From CAYYKD01 sp964471825 (GTDB lineage: Bacteria; Spirochaetota; GWE2-31-10; CAYYKD01): 64,000 nt of DNA. The DNA lies in assembly GCA_964471825.1 (NCBI GenBank), contig CAYYKD010000009.1:56873-120872 (forward strand), written 5' to 3'. Of the stretch, positions 18,162-27,582 are shown one piece after another (the first letter of the stretch is position 1; every line of letters starts with the position of its first letter). A program made the translations under genes and the position numbers. The notes under the pieces are model-generated. The model made no database searches and had not been told where the DNA came from. It worked only from the letters and a program-made list of their open reading frames with translations.

Positions 18162-19544
18162 TTAATCAATTTCCGGGATCGCTAACACTTGACCGGGAAA
18201 AATTAAGTCAGGATTAAATATCTCTTTTTTATTTGTTCTCCAAATAACCGGCCATAAAAATGGGTCTCCATATATATCATTATATGAGGCTATCCTCCAT
18301 AGACAATCTCTTCTGTCCGGTATTAACCTTACTTTATAAACTGTCTTCACGCCTGAACTCTTATAGGCCTTAGCCAGTCTTACAGCTATATTTGAATATT
18401 CGATAGCCATATCATAATCACCCTCAAGATAAGATTCTCGTGCCTTTTTTAAATAATCGACGGCTTTGTTAAACACATCTCTATATGACATTCCTGAATC
18501 TTGTGAATATTTGAGTTCCGGTTCACTATCCATTTTAAACTCAAATTTTTTACCTTTATACTTCTCTCCCTTCTCATCAATAATAATAGTATCCGAAGCA
18601 CCCTCTAAAATTTTTGCTGCTTCCATTATAGCTTTAAGTGCATCCTGTCGCTTCTTCTCATTAATCTTTGCCAATGATCTCTTTATTGCATCATTTGCAA
18701 AATTCTCTGCCATATCAAATTGTTTTTCGGCATTATCAAAATCATTAGCAGTAAAAGTTATAATTCCCTCTTCAAGTGATGACTCTGCCTTTTCAAGTTC
18801 TTCTTTTGCAAACTCCCGACCGCCCAGCTCGACAGCTTTATCGATTAACTGTTTAATAAAGTCTATTCTTAATACAGCCTCTTCCCTTTTTTTATCAACT
18901 ACTTGAATTAACTTTTTTAAAGACTCTGCTGATTCTGAATAAGCATTATATGATCCATAGTATTTTTTTTCGTTAAATCTTTTATCACCCTCATCATAAT
19001 CAGTTAGAGCTTTGTTCAGTAAGTTATTGCTTTCATGATACTTGTCTGCAATTTTATATTTTTCGATTAGTTTATCACACTCATTTTTTTTATCTATCGC
19101 TCTTTTCATAAAGGCATTAGTAAATGACTGTTCTGCAAAATCCATCGACTTTTTTAAATCTTCTCTTGCCTTCTTATAATCGGCTACTTCTTTATCTTTT
19201 TGATTTTCATTTACTGCATCTTCGAAATGTTTAATAGATAGATTAAAGTTTACTTCATCCTCTTTATCGCACTGATAAAATCTAATCCTATCAACTAACT
19301 CTTTTGCACTAGACATTTCATCGTCTGTTAACTTAAAGTAAAAAACTTCCTCTTTTTTAATAGATGACTCAGAAGAAGATGATGACTCTAGGGATGAAGA
19401 AGATGAAACAGAGGAAGAAGATGATGAGGAGGAGGAACTTTCTATTTCCGGAGGAATCTTTTTTTCCGGTGCGGACTTACATCCTGCAAAAAAAGTCAAA
19501 ACTAATAAAATAATAAAAAAACTTAAATTTATAATATTTTTCAT
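18162..19544 (-). CDS. LysM lipoprotein with a poly-serine linker and coiled-coil repeats
   Basis: 460 residues. Signal ending LTFFAGC (lipobox Cys 22). Residues ~38-61 are nearly all serine with a few Val, Leu and Glu. Residues ~70-400 are long charged helices with repeated motifs such as LEEGIITFTANDFDNAEKQFDMAE and ARESYLEGDYDMAIEYSNIAV. The last ~60 residues form one LysM domain (DCLWRIASYNDIYGDPFLWPVIW...PGQVLAIP), a peptidoglycan-binding module. It looks like an outer- or inner-membrane-anchored tether to the cell wall. First gene of the glgA/spoIID/queA string, 20 nt before glgA. Confidence 0.87.
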   Translation of the reverse strand: MKNIINLSFFIILLVLTFFAGCKSAPEKKIPPEIESSSSSSSSSSVSSSSSLESSSSSESSIKKEEVFYFKLTDDEMSSAKELVDRIRFYQCDKEDEVNFNLSIKHFEDAVNENQKDKEVADYKKAREDLKKSMDFAEQSFTNAFMKRAIDKKNECDKLIEKYKIADKYHESNNLLNKALTDYDEGDKRFNEKKYYGSYNAYSESAESLKKLIQVVDKKREEAVLRIDFIKQLIDKAVELGGREFAKEELEKAESSLEEGIITFTANDFDNAEKQFDMAENFANDAIKRSLAKINEKKRQDALKAIMEAAKILEGASDTIIIDEKGEKYKGKKFEFKMDSEPELKYSQDSGMSYRDVFNKAVDYLKKARESYLEGDYDMAIEYSNIAVRLAKAYKSSGVKTVYKVRLIPDRRDCLWRIASYNDIYGDPFLWPVIWRTNKKEIFNPDLIFPGQVLAIPEID

Positions 19545-19633
19545 ATAACACCCCTCATATAATATTAAATAAATAAACCTGTTAATGTCAAGAAATATGA
19601 ATAATTTTACAATGAAGTGATAGATTATTGATA

Positions 19634-19954
19634 TTAAAAACTATCAATAGCTTCTTGAACCGAGTCAAAAATTGCAAATATGCTTGTTAGCTTTGTTAAC
19701 TCAAAAACTTTCTTTACAGAATCTTTAATACAGGCTATTCTTAATTGACAATTATTCTGTATAATATGCGTTCTAGCATAAATCAGAGCCCCTATTCCAG
19801 ATGAGTCAATATATATTACTTCTGAGAAATCAAGAACAATTTTTTTAATGCCACTTGTTACATCATTTAATACACCTTCTTTAATTACAGCAGCATTGTA
19901 TAGGTTTATCTCTGTAGGTAAAACAATAACATCATACTCTTTTTTGCTATTCAT
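19634..19954 (-). CDS. STAS-domain anti-sigma factor antagonist
   Basis: About 106 residues, a single STAS domain. The phosphorylatable serine sits in the conserved loop VIYIDSSGIGALIYA. The product resembles SpoIIAA/RsbV, which bind an anti-sigma kinase when unphosphorylated. The start at MNSKKEYD is preceded by AAAGAG; a GTG two codons earlier is possible. No anti-sigma kinase or PP2C phosphatase is nearby, so the partner is encoded elsewhere. Confidence 0.88.
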   Translation of the reverse strand: MNSKKEYDVIVLPTEINLYNAAVIKEGVLNDVTSGIKKIVLDFSEVIYIDSSGIGALIYARTHIIQNNCQLRIACIKDSVKKVFELTKLTSIFAIFDSVQEAIDSF

Positions 19955-20135
19955 AAACACTCTTTTAAATAAAATATATTCAAAATTTCAAACAATAACG
20001 GGCACCTTTAAGTCATTCGCAAAATCTCATATTTAATCAAAATTTCTTAAATAAATAATAATCAAATTATAGTTTAATTATTATTTACTTATAATTAAAT
20101 TTTACAAAATAATATTAAAAAAATCAACAAATAAA

Positions 20136-20786
20136 TCAACCTTTTCTTTTAGAAAGCACAAGACGATAAAAGTCGTTAATATTTGTTACGGTAATAGAAT
20201 CATTTTTTATAATTAATCTGTTTTGTTTTACAAACTGAGTAAGTATCTGCTTGCAAACACCCCTCTCGACTCCTGACCAACTAGATACATCATCAGGTTG
20301 AATATTAAATGTTACCTCTTTTAAAGTCGACAAATTCAAGTTCTTATTCTCAGCCAGCATTAAAAAAACATCAGCTATTTTGGCCTCATTCCCCGGTAAG
20401 GTTAGGATCATAAGTCTTCTTTTTTGATCATAAATCCTTTTCGCAAATACTTTTAATAGTTTTATTGCAAGTTCAGGTTTTCCTGACATAAGTGCTTGAA
20501 AATTTTCTTTATTGAATTCAAGTGCTTTGACCGGAGTCTCTGCAATCATAGTTGCACTTCTAGGTGCCTCTTCCAGTATTGCCATCTCTCCAAATATCTC
20601 TCCACTTTCTAACACATCAAGTATTTTCTCTCTATCACCATTTATTTTAACTACTTTTATTCTCCCTTCTACGAGGAAAAAAAATGTGTTTCCAGGTTCA
20701 AATTCACAGAAAATTATATCACCCTTATTAAAACTAACTCCAAATTTTTCTATAAACTGTGGTCCGAAATCTAAAACAGCACTCAT
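20136..20786 (-). CDS. Crp/Fnr-type cyclic nucleotide-binding regulator
   Basis: 216 residues. The N-terminal cNMP-binding beta-roll includes an intact phosphate-binding cassette FGEMAILEEAPRSATMIAE. A dimerisation helix and a winged-helix-like C-terminus (VSSWSGVERGVCKQILTQFVKQNRLI) follow. The Arg in PRSAT suggests real cAMP or cGMP binding. It starts one nucleotide after the end of another cNMP-domain gene, so the two are coupled. It could be a transcription factor, though the HTH is weak. Confidence 0.8.
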   Translation of the reverse strand: MSAVLDFGPQFIEKFGVSFNKGDIIFCEFEPGNTFFFLVEGRIKVVKINGDREKILDVLESGEIFGEMAILEEAPRSATMIAETPVKALEFNKENFQALMSGKPELAIKLLKVFAKRIYDQKRRLMILTLPGNEAKIADVFLMLAENKNLNLSTLKEVTFNIQPDDVSSWSGVERGVCKQILTQFVKQNRLIIKNDSITVTNINDFYRLVLSKRKG

Positions 20787-21827
20787 CTACCCTAACTCCT
20801 TTAAAGCCTTAGTAGCTTTTCTGTTAACCGGATCGGTTGGCCCTGTAGTTGTTACAACATCTGTTAATATTTTTTTTGCATTAGAAATATCACCAGACTT
20901 AGCATAAGACACGCCAATCATATACTTGATATCATTTACTTCTTCATAGGAAGGGTTTAGATTTAAAAATTGATTGTAGTGCTTAATACATTCTAAATAT
21001 TTTCCAACAGAAAACAAACATTTACCCATCTCGTAGGTTGAGGCTAGAGAAAGTTTCTGATTACTGTTAGTCTGTATCTGCTTAAACAGGCCATATGCAT
21101 CGACAAACTTTTGCTGCCCCATCAAATTTACTGCCTTAGCATAAACTTTCTCACCTTCAGTAGTTTCATTTCCTAATCCGGCTCCTATCGAAGGCTCACT
21201 CTTGTCCTCTTTAACAGTCATATTTGAAGGTGTACTTGATAGTGCCTGATCCAGCATTGGGACAGGCCCACCCCCATCACCATAAGCATCGAGTGCACTT
21301 TGAGCCATCTTGATCCTTTCATTAGCCTTCTTTGCAAGACTTTGATTAGAATAATGTTTTAAATATCTGTTATACACAGTAAGTGCGTGTGAATAATTTC
21401 TATTTTTTAAATAATACTCACCAATTACAAAAAGATCCTCAGATGGATTAATGGAATTTGTCGTTTCCGAAACCATACTCTGAACCTGACGGTGAATCTT
21501 TCTAAGTTGATTTGAAAAAACTTTCAACATTTTAATAATAATTTGAGTGTTTTTTGATATTAAATTTTCAAAATCACTTACTGGAAACTCAAGGATAACT
21601 GAGTTAGAAACAACCTTAGCTGTCTCCTCTCTAGGAAATGAAATCATGCCGGATTTAACCCCAAAAAACTCACCAGGATTCAATGACACAACATCTTCGT
21701 CACCACTCTGAATATTACCTATTGCAAGATTTACCTTCCCATCTTTGAGCAAAAAAACTGAATTAGCCTTATCACCCTCAAAATACACTATGGATCCGGC
21801 CTTAAAATTAACTGCTCGCGGTGGCAT
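20787..21827 (-). CDS. cNMP-binding domain fused to TPR repeats
   Basis: 346 residues. An N-terminal cNMP-type beta-roll (FKAGSIVYFEGDKANSVFLLKDGKV) has a degenerate binding cassette: FFGVKSGMISFPREETAKVV lacks the usual GE and has no clean RxAT. Residues ~130-346 are TPR helices (EYYLKNRNYSHALTVYNRYLKH, AVNLMGQQKFVDAYGLF, GKCLFSVGKYLECIKHYNQFL, GVSYAKSGDISNAKKIL). The binding domain may be a protein-interaction fold rather than a nucleotide sensor. It is adjacent to a Crp-like regulator with an intact cassette, suggesting a pair. Confidence 0.82.
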   Translation of the reverse strand: MPPRAVNFKAGSIVYFEGDKANSVFLLKDGKVNLAIGNIQSGDEDVVSLNPGEFFGVKSGMISFPREETAKVVSNSVILEFPVSDFENLISKNTQIIIKMLKVFSNQLRKIHRQVQSMVSETTNSINPSEDLFVIGEYYLKNRNYSHALTVYNRYLKHYSNQSLAKKANERIKMAQSALDAYGDGGGPVPMLDQALSSTPSNMTVKEDKSEPSIGAGLGNETTEGEKVYAKAVNLMGQQKFVDAYGLFKQIQTNSNQKLSLASTYEMGKCLFSVGKYLECIKHYNQFLNLNPSYEEVNDIKYMIGVSYAKSGDISNAKKILTDVVTTTGPTDPVNRKATKALKELG

Positions 21828-21944
21828 AATAATCTCCCGTTGTAACCTTTAAAATAACAATCAATAAATTAATTTCAATACAGTATACTACTATATACTA
21901 TACTACTTATAATCGGAAAGATAACTAATAAAAACAACAATAAA

Positions 21945-22507
21945 TCAATACTTAATAAAATTTTTTACTGCATCATATATTTTAATTATCTGTTCACTCT
22001 TGTTCATTGAGTAAAGATGAACACCTTCAACACCTCTTGTAATCAGATCTTCTGTTTGTGCAATGGCATACTCTATTCCGTATTTCTCAACCTCTTCATT
22101 GTTGTCTTGTACTTTCTCAAGTCTATCGTTAAGAGACTCCGGTATAACCGCTCCACAAAGTGTTGCAATCTTCTTAACAGTTTTATAGCTTAAAACAGGT
22201 AAAACTCCCGGAATAACCGGTATTTTTACACCCTTTTTGATAAGCAAATCACGAAATCTAAAAAAATCATCATTATTAAAAAAAAGTTGACTCACTATAA
22301 AATCAGCACCCTTATTAACTTTATTGATTAGATACTTAATGTCATCGTCAAAAGTTATAGCCTCCGGATGCTTCTCGGGATAACCCGCAACTCCAATTGA
22401 CATATCATTGTCTGGTAGAGTTTTTCAATATCATCAGTTGATTTTGGAGGAAAAACCTCACATGAGATAACAAATTTCTTTTTCTTATATATATCTTTAA
22501 TAAGCAT
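21945..22507 (-). pseudogene. metF: methylenetetrahydrofolate reductase MetF, internally deleted
   Basis: From the ATG at 22507 (with GGAG upstream) the frame reads MLIKDIYKKKKFVISCEVFPPKST, the normal MetF N-terminus, for 34-36 codons. At about 22400-22415 the text jumps to SIGVAGYPEKHPEA in another frame and then runs as a normal MetF C-terminal half (FIVSQLFFNN, IPVIPGVLP, GVEGVHLYSMNK). Compared with E. coli MetF, roughly 105-115 central residues are missing and the frames do not match. A product of full function cannot be made from this sequence. Either the gene is dead or the assembly collapsed here. Confidence 0.8.
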
Positions 22508-22577
22508 ACACTACTCCATATAAATAATAAAATTTCTAAAACAATATTTTTTTACAAAACATATAATTTATGGTAAA

Positions 22578-23558
22578 CTACCATTCTATCAAGGCCCCAC
22601 CCCAACTTAATCCACCGCCAAAACCAAGCATAAGCACCTTATCTTTTGGTTTAATCCTGCCCTCTCTATAAGCCTGATCTGCTGCTATCGGTATTGAGGC
22701 ACTTGAAGTATTGCCGACATTTCGAATATTAACAATAAACTTCTCCATGGGAACCTTTAACAGATCAGAAATCGATTCAATAATCCTTAGATTTGCCTGG
22801 TGTAAAAGATACACATCCACCTCATCAGGAGTAACACCTGCTTTTTTAAGTAAATTGTCTATTACCTGCGGTAAAACCTTAATAGTAAACTCATAAACCT
22901 TACGGCCATCCATGTAAAAAAACATATCCTCATAGTTATATGAAGCAAAATCTTTAGCCGGATTTTTTGAACCACCTACAGAAAGTTTAATCAGTTCAGC
23001 CCCGGAGCCGTCAACACCATAGACGCCTGACAGGAGTCCCTTTGATTGAACATTCTTCTCCAGAACCATAGCACCAGCCCCATCGCCAAAAATTATGCAG
23101 GCACCTCTATCTTTCCAATTCATTATTCTAGAGTATAGATCTGCACCAATAAGCAAACAGTATTTATAATCCATTGTTGATAGTATACCATTTCCGGCCA
23201 TTATGCTGTATGTAAAACTGGAGCATACCGAATTCAAATCAAACGCAGGAATCCCTCTTCTACATCCAAGTTTATCCTGCACAATAGGAGCTGTTGCAGG
23301 GATCGGGTAATCAGGCGTTGAAGTTCCTACTATTATTAAATCTATATCCTCCGGCCTAAGTCCGGCAGATTCAATCGCTCTGATAGAGGCTTTAACTGCC
23401 ATATCACTAGTAGACTCATCATCTGCTGCAATTCTTCTTTCTTTAATACCAGTTCTTTTAGTTATCCATTCATCTGTTGTATCAATAATTTTCTCTAGAT
23501 CAAAATTTGTTAGAACCTTATCCGGAAGATAACTGCCGGTTCCTACTACTCTAAACAT
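22578..23558 (-). CDS. fabH: beta-ketoacyl-ACP synthase III (FabH)
   Basis: 326 residues, thiolase-fold condensing enzyme. Markers: GTGSYLPDKVLTN, DEWITKRTGIKERRIA, the catalytic Cys in FDLNSVCSSFTYS, FGDGAGAMVLE, LLHQANLRII (His) and NVGNTSSASIPIA (Asn). It starts fatty-acid synthesis by condensing acetyl-CoA with malonyl-ACP. The active-site context is NSVCSSF rather than the usual NAACSGF, so primer preference may differ. The start MFRVVG is supported by GGGGAG; the longer frame to 23573 is less likely. No other core fab genes adjoin it. Confidence 0.9.
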   Translation of the reverse strand: MFRVVGTGSYLPDKVLTNFDLEKIIDTTDEWITKRTGIKERRIAADDESTSDMAVKASIRAIESAGLRPEDIDLIIVGTSTPDYPIPATAPIVQDKLGCRRGIPAFDLNSVCSSFTYSIMAGNGILSTMDYKYCLLIGADLYSRIMNWKDRGACIIFGDGAGAMVLEKNVQSKGLLSGVYGVDGSGAELIKLSVGGSKNPAKDFASYNYEDMFFYMDGRKVYEFTIKVLPQVIDNLLKKAGVTPDEVDVYLLHQANLRIIESISDLLKVPMEKFIVNIRNVGNTSSASIPIAADQAYREGRIKPKDKVLMLGFGGGLSWGGALIEW

Positions 23559-23832
23559 TATAACTCCCCACATTTTTCTGACATTTTAAAAAAATAAATA
23601 TATATAATTTTATCTATTTTTACAAGGATTTTTTTTTCAGATTACTAAATTATGTAAATTATACTTTGCCTTAGAATTTTAAGTAATATATAAATATATT
23701 GTAAAATCATTTTTTTTGAAACAAACATAAAATAGAATTATTTAATTTATTTGAATATTGGTACTCATTATAAAACGCACTGATATCAATCTGCTTAATA
23801 CAGACTGATATCTTTTATAATAGTACGAATAA

Positions 23833-24178
23833 TGGAGATGGCGGGAGTCGAACCCGCGTCTTGAATGAAGCCTAAAGCCTTCTACATGCTTAGTTTTTGA
23901 TTATTTCTTATGAGTTGCAGCAGGTACAAAAACAAAACCAACTCAACTCAGCATCCTCTTTATTTTGCTAATCAACCGAGGAAATTGATAAGCTATCCCT
24001 GTTTTTCTTACGGAACACCTTCGTCGTACAAGGAGGACTACTTAGGGTCCGCGCTGCACTAGGCAGCTAAAGCAAAATTATCGTTTGCGTTTGTTTGTTT
24101 TACCGCTTTTTAAGTGCTACGGTCCACTGCATGCAGGTCATTTAAGTCAATGCACCCAATCGAACCCGGGGCATCCCC
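23833..24178 (-). ncRNA. ssrA: transfer-messenger RNA (tmRNA)
   Basis: Minus-strand RNA of about 346 nt. The 5' end GGGGATG pairs with 3' CATCTCC (one G-U), with discriminator A. The T-arm reads CGGGTTCGACTCCCG. The open frame inside gives the tag ANDNFALAA followed by TAG, and the C-terminal ALAA is the protease signal. Pseudoknot-like pairings are visible after the tag. CCA is not encoded. It rescues stalled ribosomes with SmpB, whose gene is not in the window. Confidence 0.95.
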
Positions 24179-24195
24179 GAATTAATAAATATAAT

Positions 24196-24223
24196 ATCAT
24201 ACATTTCAACATAATTCAAGCAA
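24196..24223 (-). promoter_or_regulatory. possible ssrA promoter
   Basis: On the minus strand TTGCTT, 16 nt, TATGAT lies about 18 nt before the mature tmRNA 5' end, consistent with a short leader removed by RNase P. The -35 is a weak match. Confidence 0.35.
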
Positions 24224-24298
24224 AACAACATTTATTTTTATAGAAAAATTTAAATGCGTTTGACCTGTGCTCAATTTGTGCTCAATTCCATATAACAT

Positions 24299-24326
24299 TT
24301 GACATTATAATAATTTTTTGTATAAT
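24299..24326 (+). promoter_or_regulatory. consensus sigma-70 promoter, likely giving a leaderless mRNA
   Basis: TTGACA, 16 nt, TATAAT: perfect -35 and -10 boxes. The ATG of the next gene begins 7 nt after the -10, where transcription would start. Just upstream, at about 24268-24289, an 11-nt tandem duplication TGTGCTCAATT occurs. Confidence 0.75.
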
Positions 24327-24332
24327 TAATAG

Positions 24333-25043
24333 ATGATTAATTTAGTTAGAACATTTCTTATTTTAACCTTTTTTCTCAGCTCACTTCTAGTGGTGTCAAC
24401 GAATAACATTAATATTGAGAACACCACATTTAACAGAGTATCAGATGATGAAGTTGTTAAACATATTGCACACTCTATAAAAGAAGATTATAAAAACATG
24501 AAGGACAAAACTTTTCAGGAAAAAATGATTATTCAGGCCGGACAGAAATCATTTTTCAGCTCACTGGATATATGGATAGATAATTATAAAGAGATCGAAA
24601 AAATTGACACTTCACCAAAGGGACATCTGTTAAATATGAGTTCAGCAGGATGGAAATACCTTGATAACGACGAAGCATTGAGATTTGAGGGAAATCTGAT
24701 GGAACTGACTTTTTTAGGCTATCAAAATCTTGACCTTTTTTATCGAGCAGTAAAATCCCACCTGACAGAAAAATCAATACTAAACATCAATTATATTTCA
24801 GTAACACTGATTGACGAAGCTATCACAAAAGAAGTATACTATAACGAAAAACTAGACCTATATAGAAAAGAACGGATAGTAAAAAAAGAAATCGAAGATA
24901 CCCTAAATAGTAAAGAATTAAGATACAGGCTTGGATTTTACCTCTTTGCTTTTAGATTTCTCAATAATATTAGAGAAAAAATAATAGAGAAAGATATAAA
25001 AAAAATGAATCAAATAATCCAAAACCAATTTAGTACAAATTAA
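24333..25043 (+). CDS. hypothetical secreted or membrane-anchored protein, 236 residues
   Basis: The N-terminus MINLVRTFLILTFFLSSLLVVSTNN is a signal peptide or uncleaved anchor. The rest is soluble, helical and highly charged, ending KKEIEDTLNSKELRYRLGFYLFAFRFLNNIREKIIEKDIKK. No known domain is recognised. There is no Shine-Dalgarno sequence, and the ATG coincides with the predicted transcription start, so it is probably translated from a leaderless mRNA. It heads a same-strand run of four genes (this, lipoprotein, GH1 glycosidase, lipoprotein). Confidence 0.65.
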   Translation: MINLVRTFLILTFFLSSLLVVSTNNINIENTTFNRVSDDEVVKHIAHSIKEDYKNMKDKTFQEKMIIQAGQKSFFSSLDIWIDNYKEIEKIDTSPKGHLLNMSSAGWKYLDNDEALRFEGNLMELTFLGYQNLDLFYRAVKSHLTEKSILNINYISVTLIDEAITKEVYYNEKLDLYRKERIVKKEIEDTLNSKELRYRLGFYLFAFRFLNNIREKIIEKDIKKMNQIIQNQFSTN

Positions 25044-25082
25044 TCATTGACTAACCACTAACTAATGTTATATATTACAAAA

Positions 25083-25658
25083 ATGAAATTAAAAACTGTC
25101 TTATCTCTTTCAATTTTATTACTGTCATACTTAATAATTACATCATGCGGTGTATTATTAGACCCGTTAAAAATATATGGCGACTGGACCCTTGATAAAG
25201 TGCACTTCTATGAATACAATTCTCAGATGGACTCATATAGAATAATTCAGAGTGTAAATGCAAGAACCCCAACTGAAACTGCACCTGTTATAGGCGAGTT
25301 TTTTGGTGGTACTAATTTAAACTACAATCTAAGACTAAGAAATGAATATTTTGAATTATTTGACTCATCTACAGATGCCGTCTCCATTATTAACCCGACA
25401 AACACTAAATGGACAATAGATTCATTCAGTAATAATATTGTATTTACAACAAAAGGTAGTGGAAATTCAAGTAACTTCTGGATTAATGGTTTTAGTTTCA
25501 CAAGCTCATGGCCTATGTCAACAAATACAACCATGGAACTAACCATAAAAGCAGAGGATATACAACCAAACCAACCACTCTATGAAGTCACACTATTAAA
25601 CGGAACCTTAAAAATTAACAGAATGGTAGGCTTCTTCACTAAGAAAACAACAAACTAA
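25083..25658 (+). CDS. hypothetical lipoprotein, 191 residues
   Basis: Starts at MKLKTVLSLSILLLSYLIITSC, a lipoprotein signal with lipobox ITSC. An in-frame ATG at 25065 would add six residues that fit a signal peptide less well. The mature part has alternating hydrophobic and polar residues (FSNNIVFTTKGSG, SSWPMSTNTTMELTI, LYEVTLLNGTLKINRM), a lipocalin-like beta pattern similar to small surface lipoproteins. Function unknown. Eighteen nucleotides before the GH1 gene. Confidence 0.7.
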   Translation: MKLKTVLSLSILLLSYLIITSCGVLLDPLKIYGDWTLDKVHFYEYNSQMDSYRIIQSVNARTPTETAPVIGEFFGGTNLNYNLRLRNEYFELFDSSTDAVSIINPTNTKWTIDSFSNNIVFTTKGSGNSSNFWINGFSFTSSWPMSTNTTMELTIKAEDIQPNQPLYEVTLLNGTLKINRMVGFFTKKTTN

Positions 25659-25675
25659 CAATACAGGATAGACTA

Positions 25676-27001
25676 ATGAAAACATTTAAAATGCCGGATA
25701 ATTTTCTATATGGAGCCGCAACTGCCTCATTACAAATTGAAGGGGGAGATAAAAATAACAGCTGGTACAGATTCTGTCAGACGGGCAAAATTAAAGATAA
25801 ATCATCAAGTGAGACAGCCTGTGATCACTGGAATAGAATTGATGAAGATATCTCATTAATGAAAGACATAAAATTACAAATATATAGAATGAGCATTGAA
25901 TGGTCAAGGATTGAACCTCAAAAAGGTGTCTTTTCAAAAGAGGCGATGAATAAATATAGATACGAACTAGAGGAGTTACAGAAAGCTGGTATTAAACCAA
26001 TGGTAACACTTCATCACTTTTCAAATCCGCTCTGGTTTGAGGATATGGGAGGATGGGCAAATGAGTCCTCCGTAGATATTTTTAATAGATTTACAGAGTT
26101 TGTTGTCCGCTCTATCGGGGATATTGTTTCCAATTGGGTAACCATTAATGAACCCAATATCTATCTAATAATGGGCTACATAGCCGGATACTGGCCTCCT
26201 GAACAGAAATTCAACTTCAAACTTTATAAAAAAGCTGCAATTAACATGATTAGGGCACATATTAAGTCCTACAAGACGATTCATAGGGAAAGAACAAATT
26301 GCGGATTTGATGATACTATGGCCGGAGCGGCATTTCATCTAAGACAACTTGACCCCGGATCCAATTCATTTCTGGATAGACTCGCAACAAAAACCTATGA
26401 TAACTTTTTTCATAATATATATCTAAAAGGATTTATTAATGGTGAATTGGTATCACCGCTTGGGAAAGGGGCAATATATGGAAAGGGAATTTATTCTGAT
26501 TTTATTGGTGTGAATTACTATTCAAGAGACATTATCAGATTTACGCCTAACCCATTTACAAAGTTTGTTAAAATTGAAAAGCAAATCAACTCAGAGTATA
26601 ATGACCTTGGATGGGAGATCTACCCACAAGGATTATACAACATTATTAGTGATTGTTATAACAGATTTAAACTTCCTATTCATATTACGGAAAATGGAAT
26701 TAGTGATAGTACTGATATTCAAAGAAGTGATTTTATTTATAGCCATCTTCAAAAAGTATCTGAGGCCTGTCATTCAGGAGTGCCAGTTCTATCTTACTGC
26801 CACTGGACACTTATGGATAACTTTGAATGGCGTGAAGGTTACACAGCGAGATTTGGACTAATTGAAGTAAATTTCGAAAATCAAGCTAGAAAAATTCGAA
26901 AAAGTGGTATGTTTTATAGTGAAATAATAAAAAACAATGGTGTTACAGAGGATTTAATAAAAAAATACCTTAAGGAGACAGTTGATGTTAAAAATAGTTA
27001 G
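25676..27001 (+). CDS. family 1 glycoside hydrolase (beta-glucosidase type)
   Basis: 441 residues, GH1 TIM barrel. N-terminal FLYGAATASLQIEGG is the GH1 opening signature. The acid/base Glu is in WVTINEPNIYL (about residue 160) and the nucleophile in HITENGISD (about 340). SIEWSRIEP and YCHWTLMDNFEWREGYTARFGL are also diagnostic. No signal peptide, so it is cytoplasmic and acts on imported, possibly phosphorylated, beta-glycosides. The FEW near the C-terminus points to plain glucosides rather than 6-phospho substrates. Its end overlaps the next lipoprotein gene. Confidence 0.92.
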   Translation: MKTFKMPDNFLYGAATASLQIEGGDKNNSWYRFCQTGKIKDKSSSETACDHWNRIDEDISLMKDIKLQIYRMSIEWSRIEPQKGVFSKEAMNKYRYELEELQKAGIKPMVTLHHFSNPLWFEDMGGWANESSVDIFNRFTEFVVRSIGDIVSNWVTINEPNIYLIMGYIAGYWPPEQKFNFKLYKKAAINMIRAHIKSYKTIHRERTNCGFDDTMAGAAFHLRQLDPGSNSFLDRLATKTYDNFFHNIYLKGFINGELVSPLGKGAIYGKGIYSDFIGVNYYSRDIIRFTPNPFTKFVKIEKQINSEYNDLGWEIYPQGLYNIISDCYNRFKLPIHITENGISDSTDIQRSDFIYSHLQKVSEACHSGVPVLSYCHWTLMDNFEWREGYTARFGLIEVNFENQARKIRKSGMFYSEIIKNNGVTEDLIKKYLKETVDVKNS

Positions 27002-27425
27002 TATAAAGAGATTCTTGCAAAAATCAATAATTTTGGCAATAGTGCTTTTTTATGCCGGGTGCACTGTAAATGAGCAAACCGGAGTCATAATGATAAACAA
27101 TATGACTGGAGATACAATAAACAATATCAGTATAGGAGAGACAGTGCTTTCCTATTCTATTCCTGCCGGATCAAAATATGATTACTACTATACCGGTAAT
27201 CTGTCAGGAAGTTTAAAAGCAGAAGACTGTACAACAGGCTTCTATGATGGAAGCTCAATAATTGAATATAAAGGTACATTTTCATTAGTTACCGGCTTTT
27301 GGATCACAATTGAAATAACTAAAGAAGATAATAATTTTATGATCATGATAACTAATGCTAAAAAAGATGGTTATGATCAATACCAGAATGTAAACATGTT
27401 TATGGATGACTTCTATGCTGAATAG
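26985..27425 (+). CDS. small lipoprotein
   Basis: About 146 residues. Signal LKIVSIKRFLQKSIILAIVLFYAGC with lipobox YAGC. Mature part is a short beta-rich domain (GVIMINNMTGDTINNISIGE, SGSLKAEDCTTGFYDGSS). AAGGAGA precedes the ATG inside the last codons of the GH1 gene, so the two are co-translated. Codons 9-17 contain ATTCTTGCAAAAATCAATAA, closely matching one arm of the dispersed intergenic repeat. Function unknown. Confidence 0.7.
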   Translation: MLKIVSIKRFLQKSIILAIVLFYAGCTVNEQTGVIMINNMTGDTINNISIGETVLSYSIPAGSKYDYYYTGNLSGSLKAEDCTTGFYDGSSIIEYKGTFSLVTGFWITIEITKEDNNFMIMITNAKKDGYDQYQNVNMFMDDFYAE

Positions 27426-27437
27426 AAGTTTATATAA

Positions 27438-27480
27438 TGAGGCTTGCAAAAATTAAAAATTTATTTTTGCATTAGCTTCT
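27438..27480. repeat. dispersed palindromic repeat, copy 4
   Basis: AATGAGGCTTGCAAAAAT and ATTTTTGCATTAGCTTCT face each other. It is decayed relative to copies 3 and 8. It begins the 344-nt gap between the small lipoprotein and the metallopeptidase gene. Confidence 0.65.
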
Positions 27481-27582
27481 AATGAAGAAAAATTATTATT
27501 ATTGAAATGTCAATATGAAATTTTTGTTTTTTTTTAATTGTTAATAACTTGTTAATAAAATATAAATAATTTGGTTAGAAGT

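Noticed and set aside
18466..18906. 146-codon plus-strand frame rich in Ser, Phe and Ile
   Set aside because: Antisense shadow of the LysM lipoprotein coiled coil; no ribosome site.
19378..19440. GAxGAx-type tandem DNA repeat as a possible microsatellite or CRISPR-like element
   Set aside because: It is the coding sequence of the poly-serine linker of the LysM lipoprotein.
26565..26861. 98-codon plus frame inside the GH1 gene
   Set aside because: Out-of-frame overlap with a well-conserved catalytic region.
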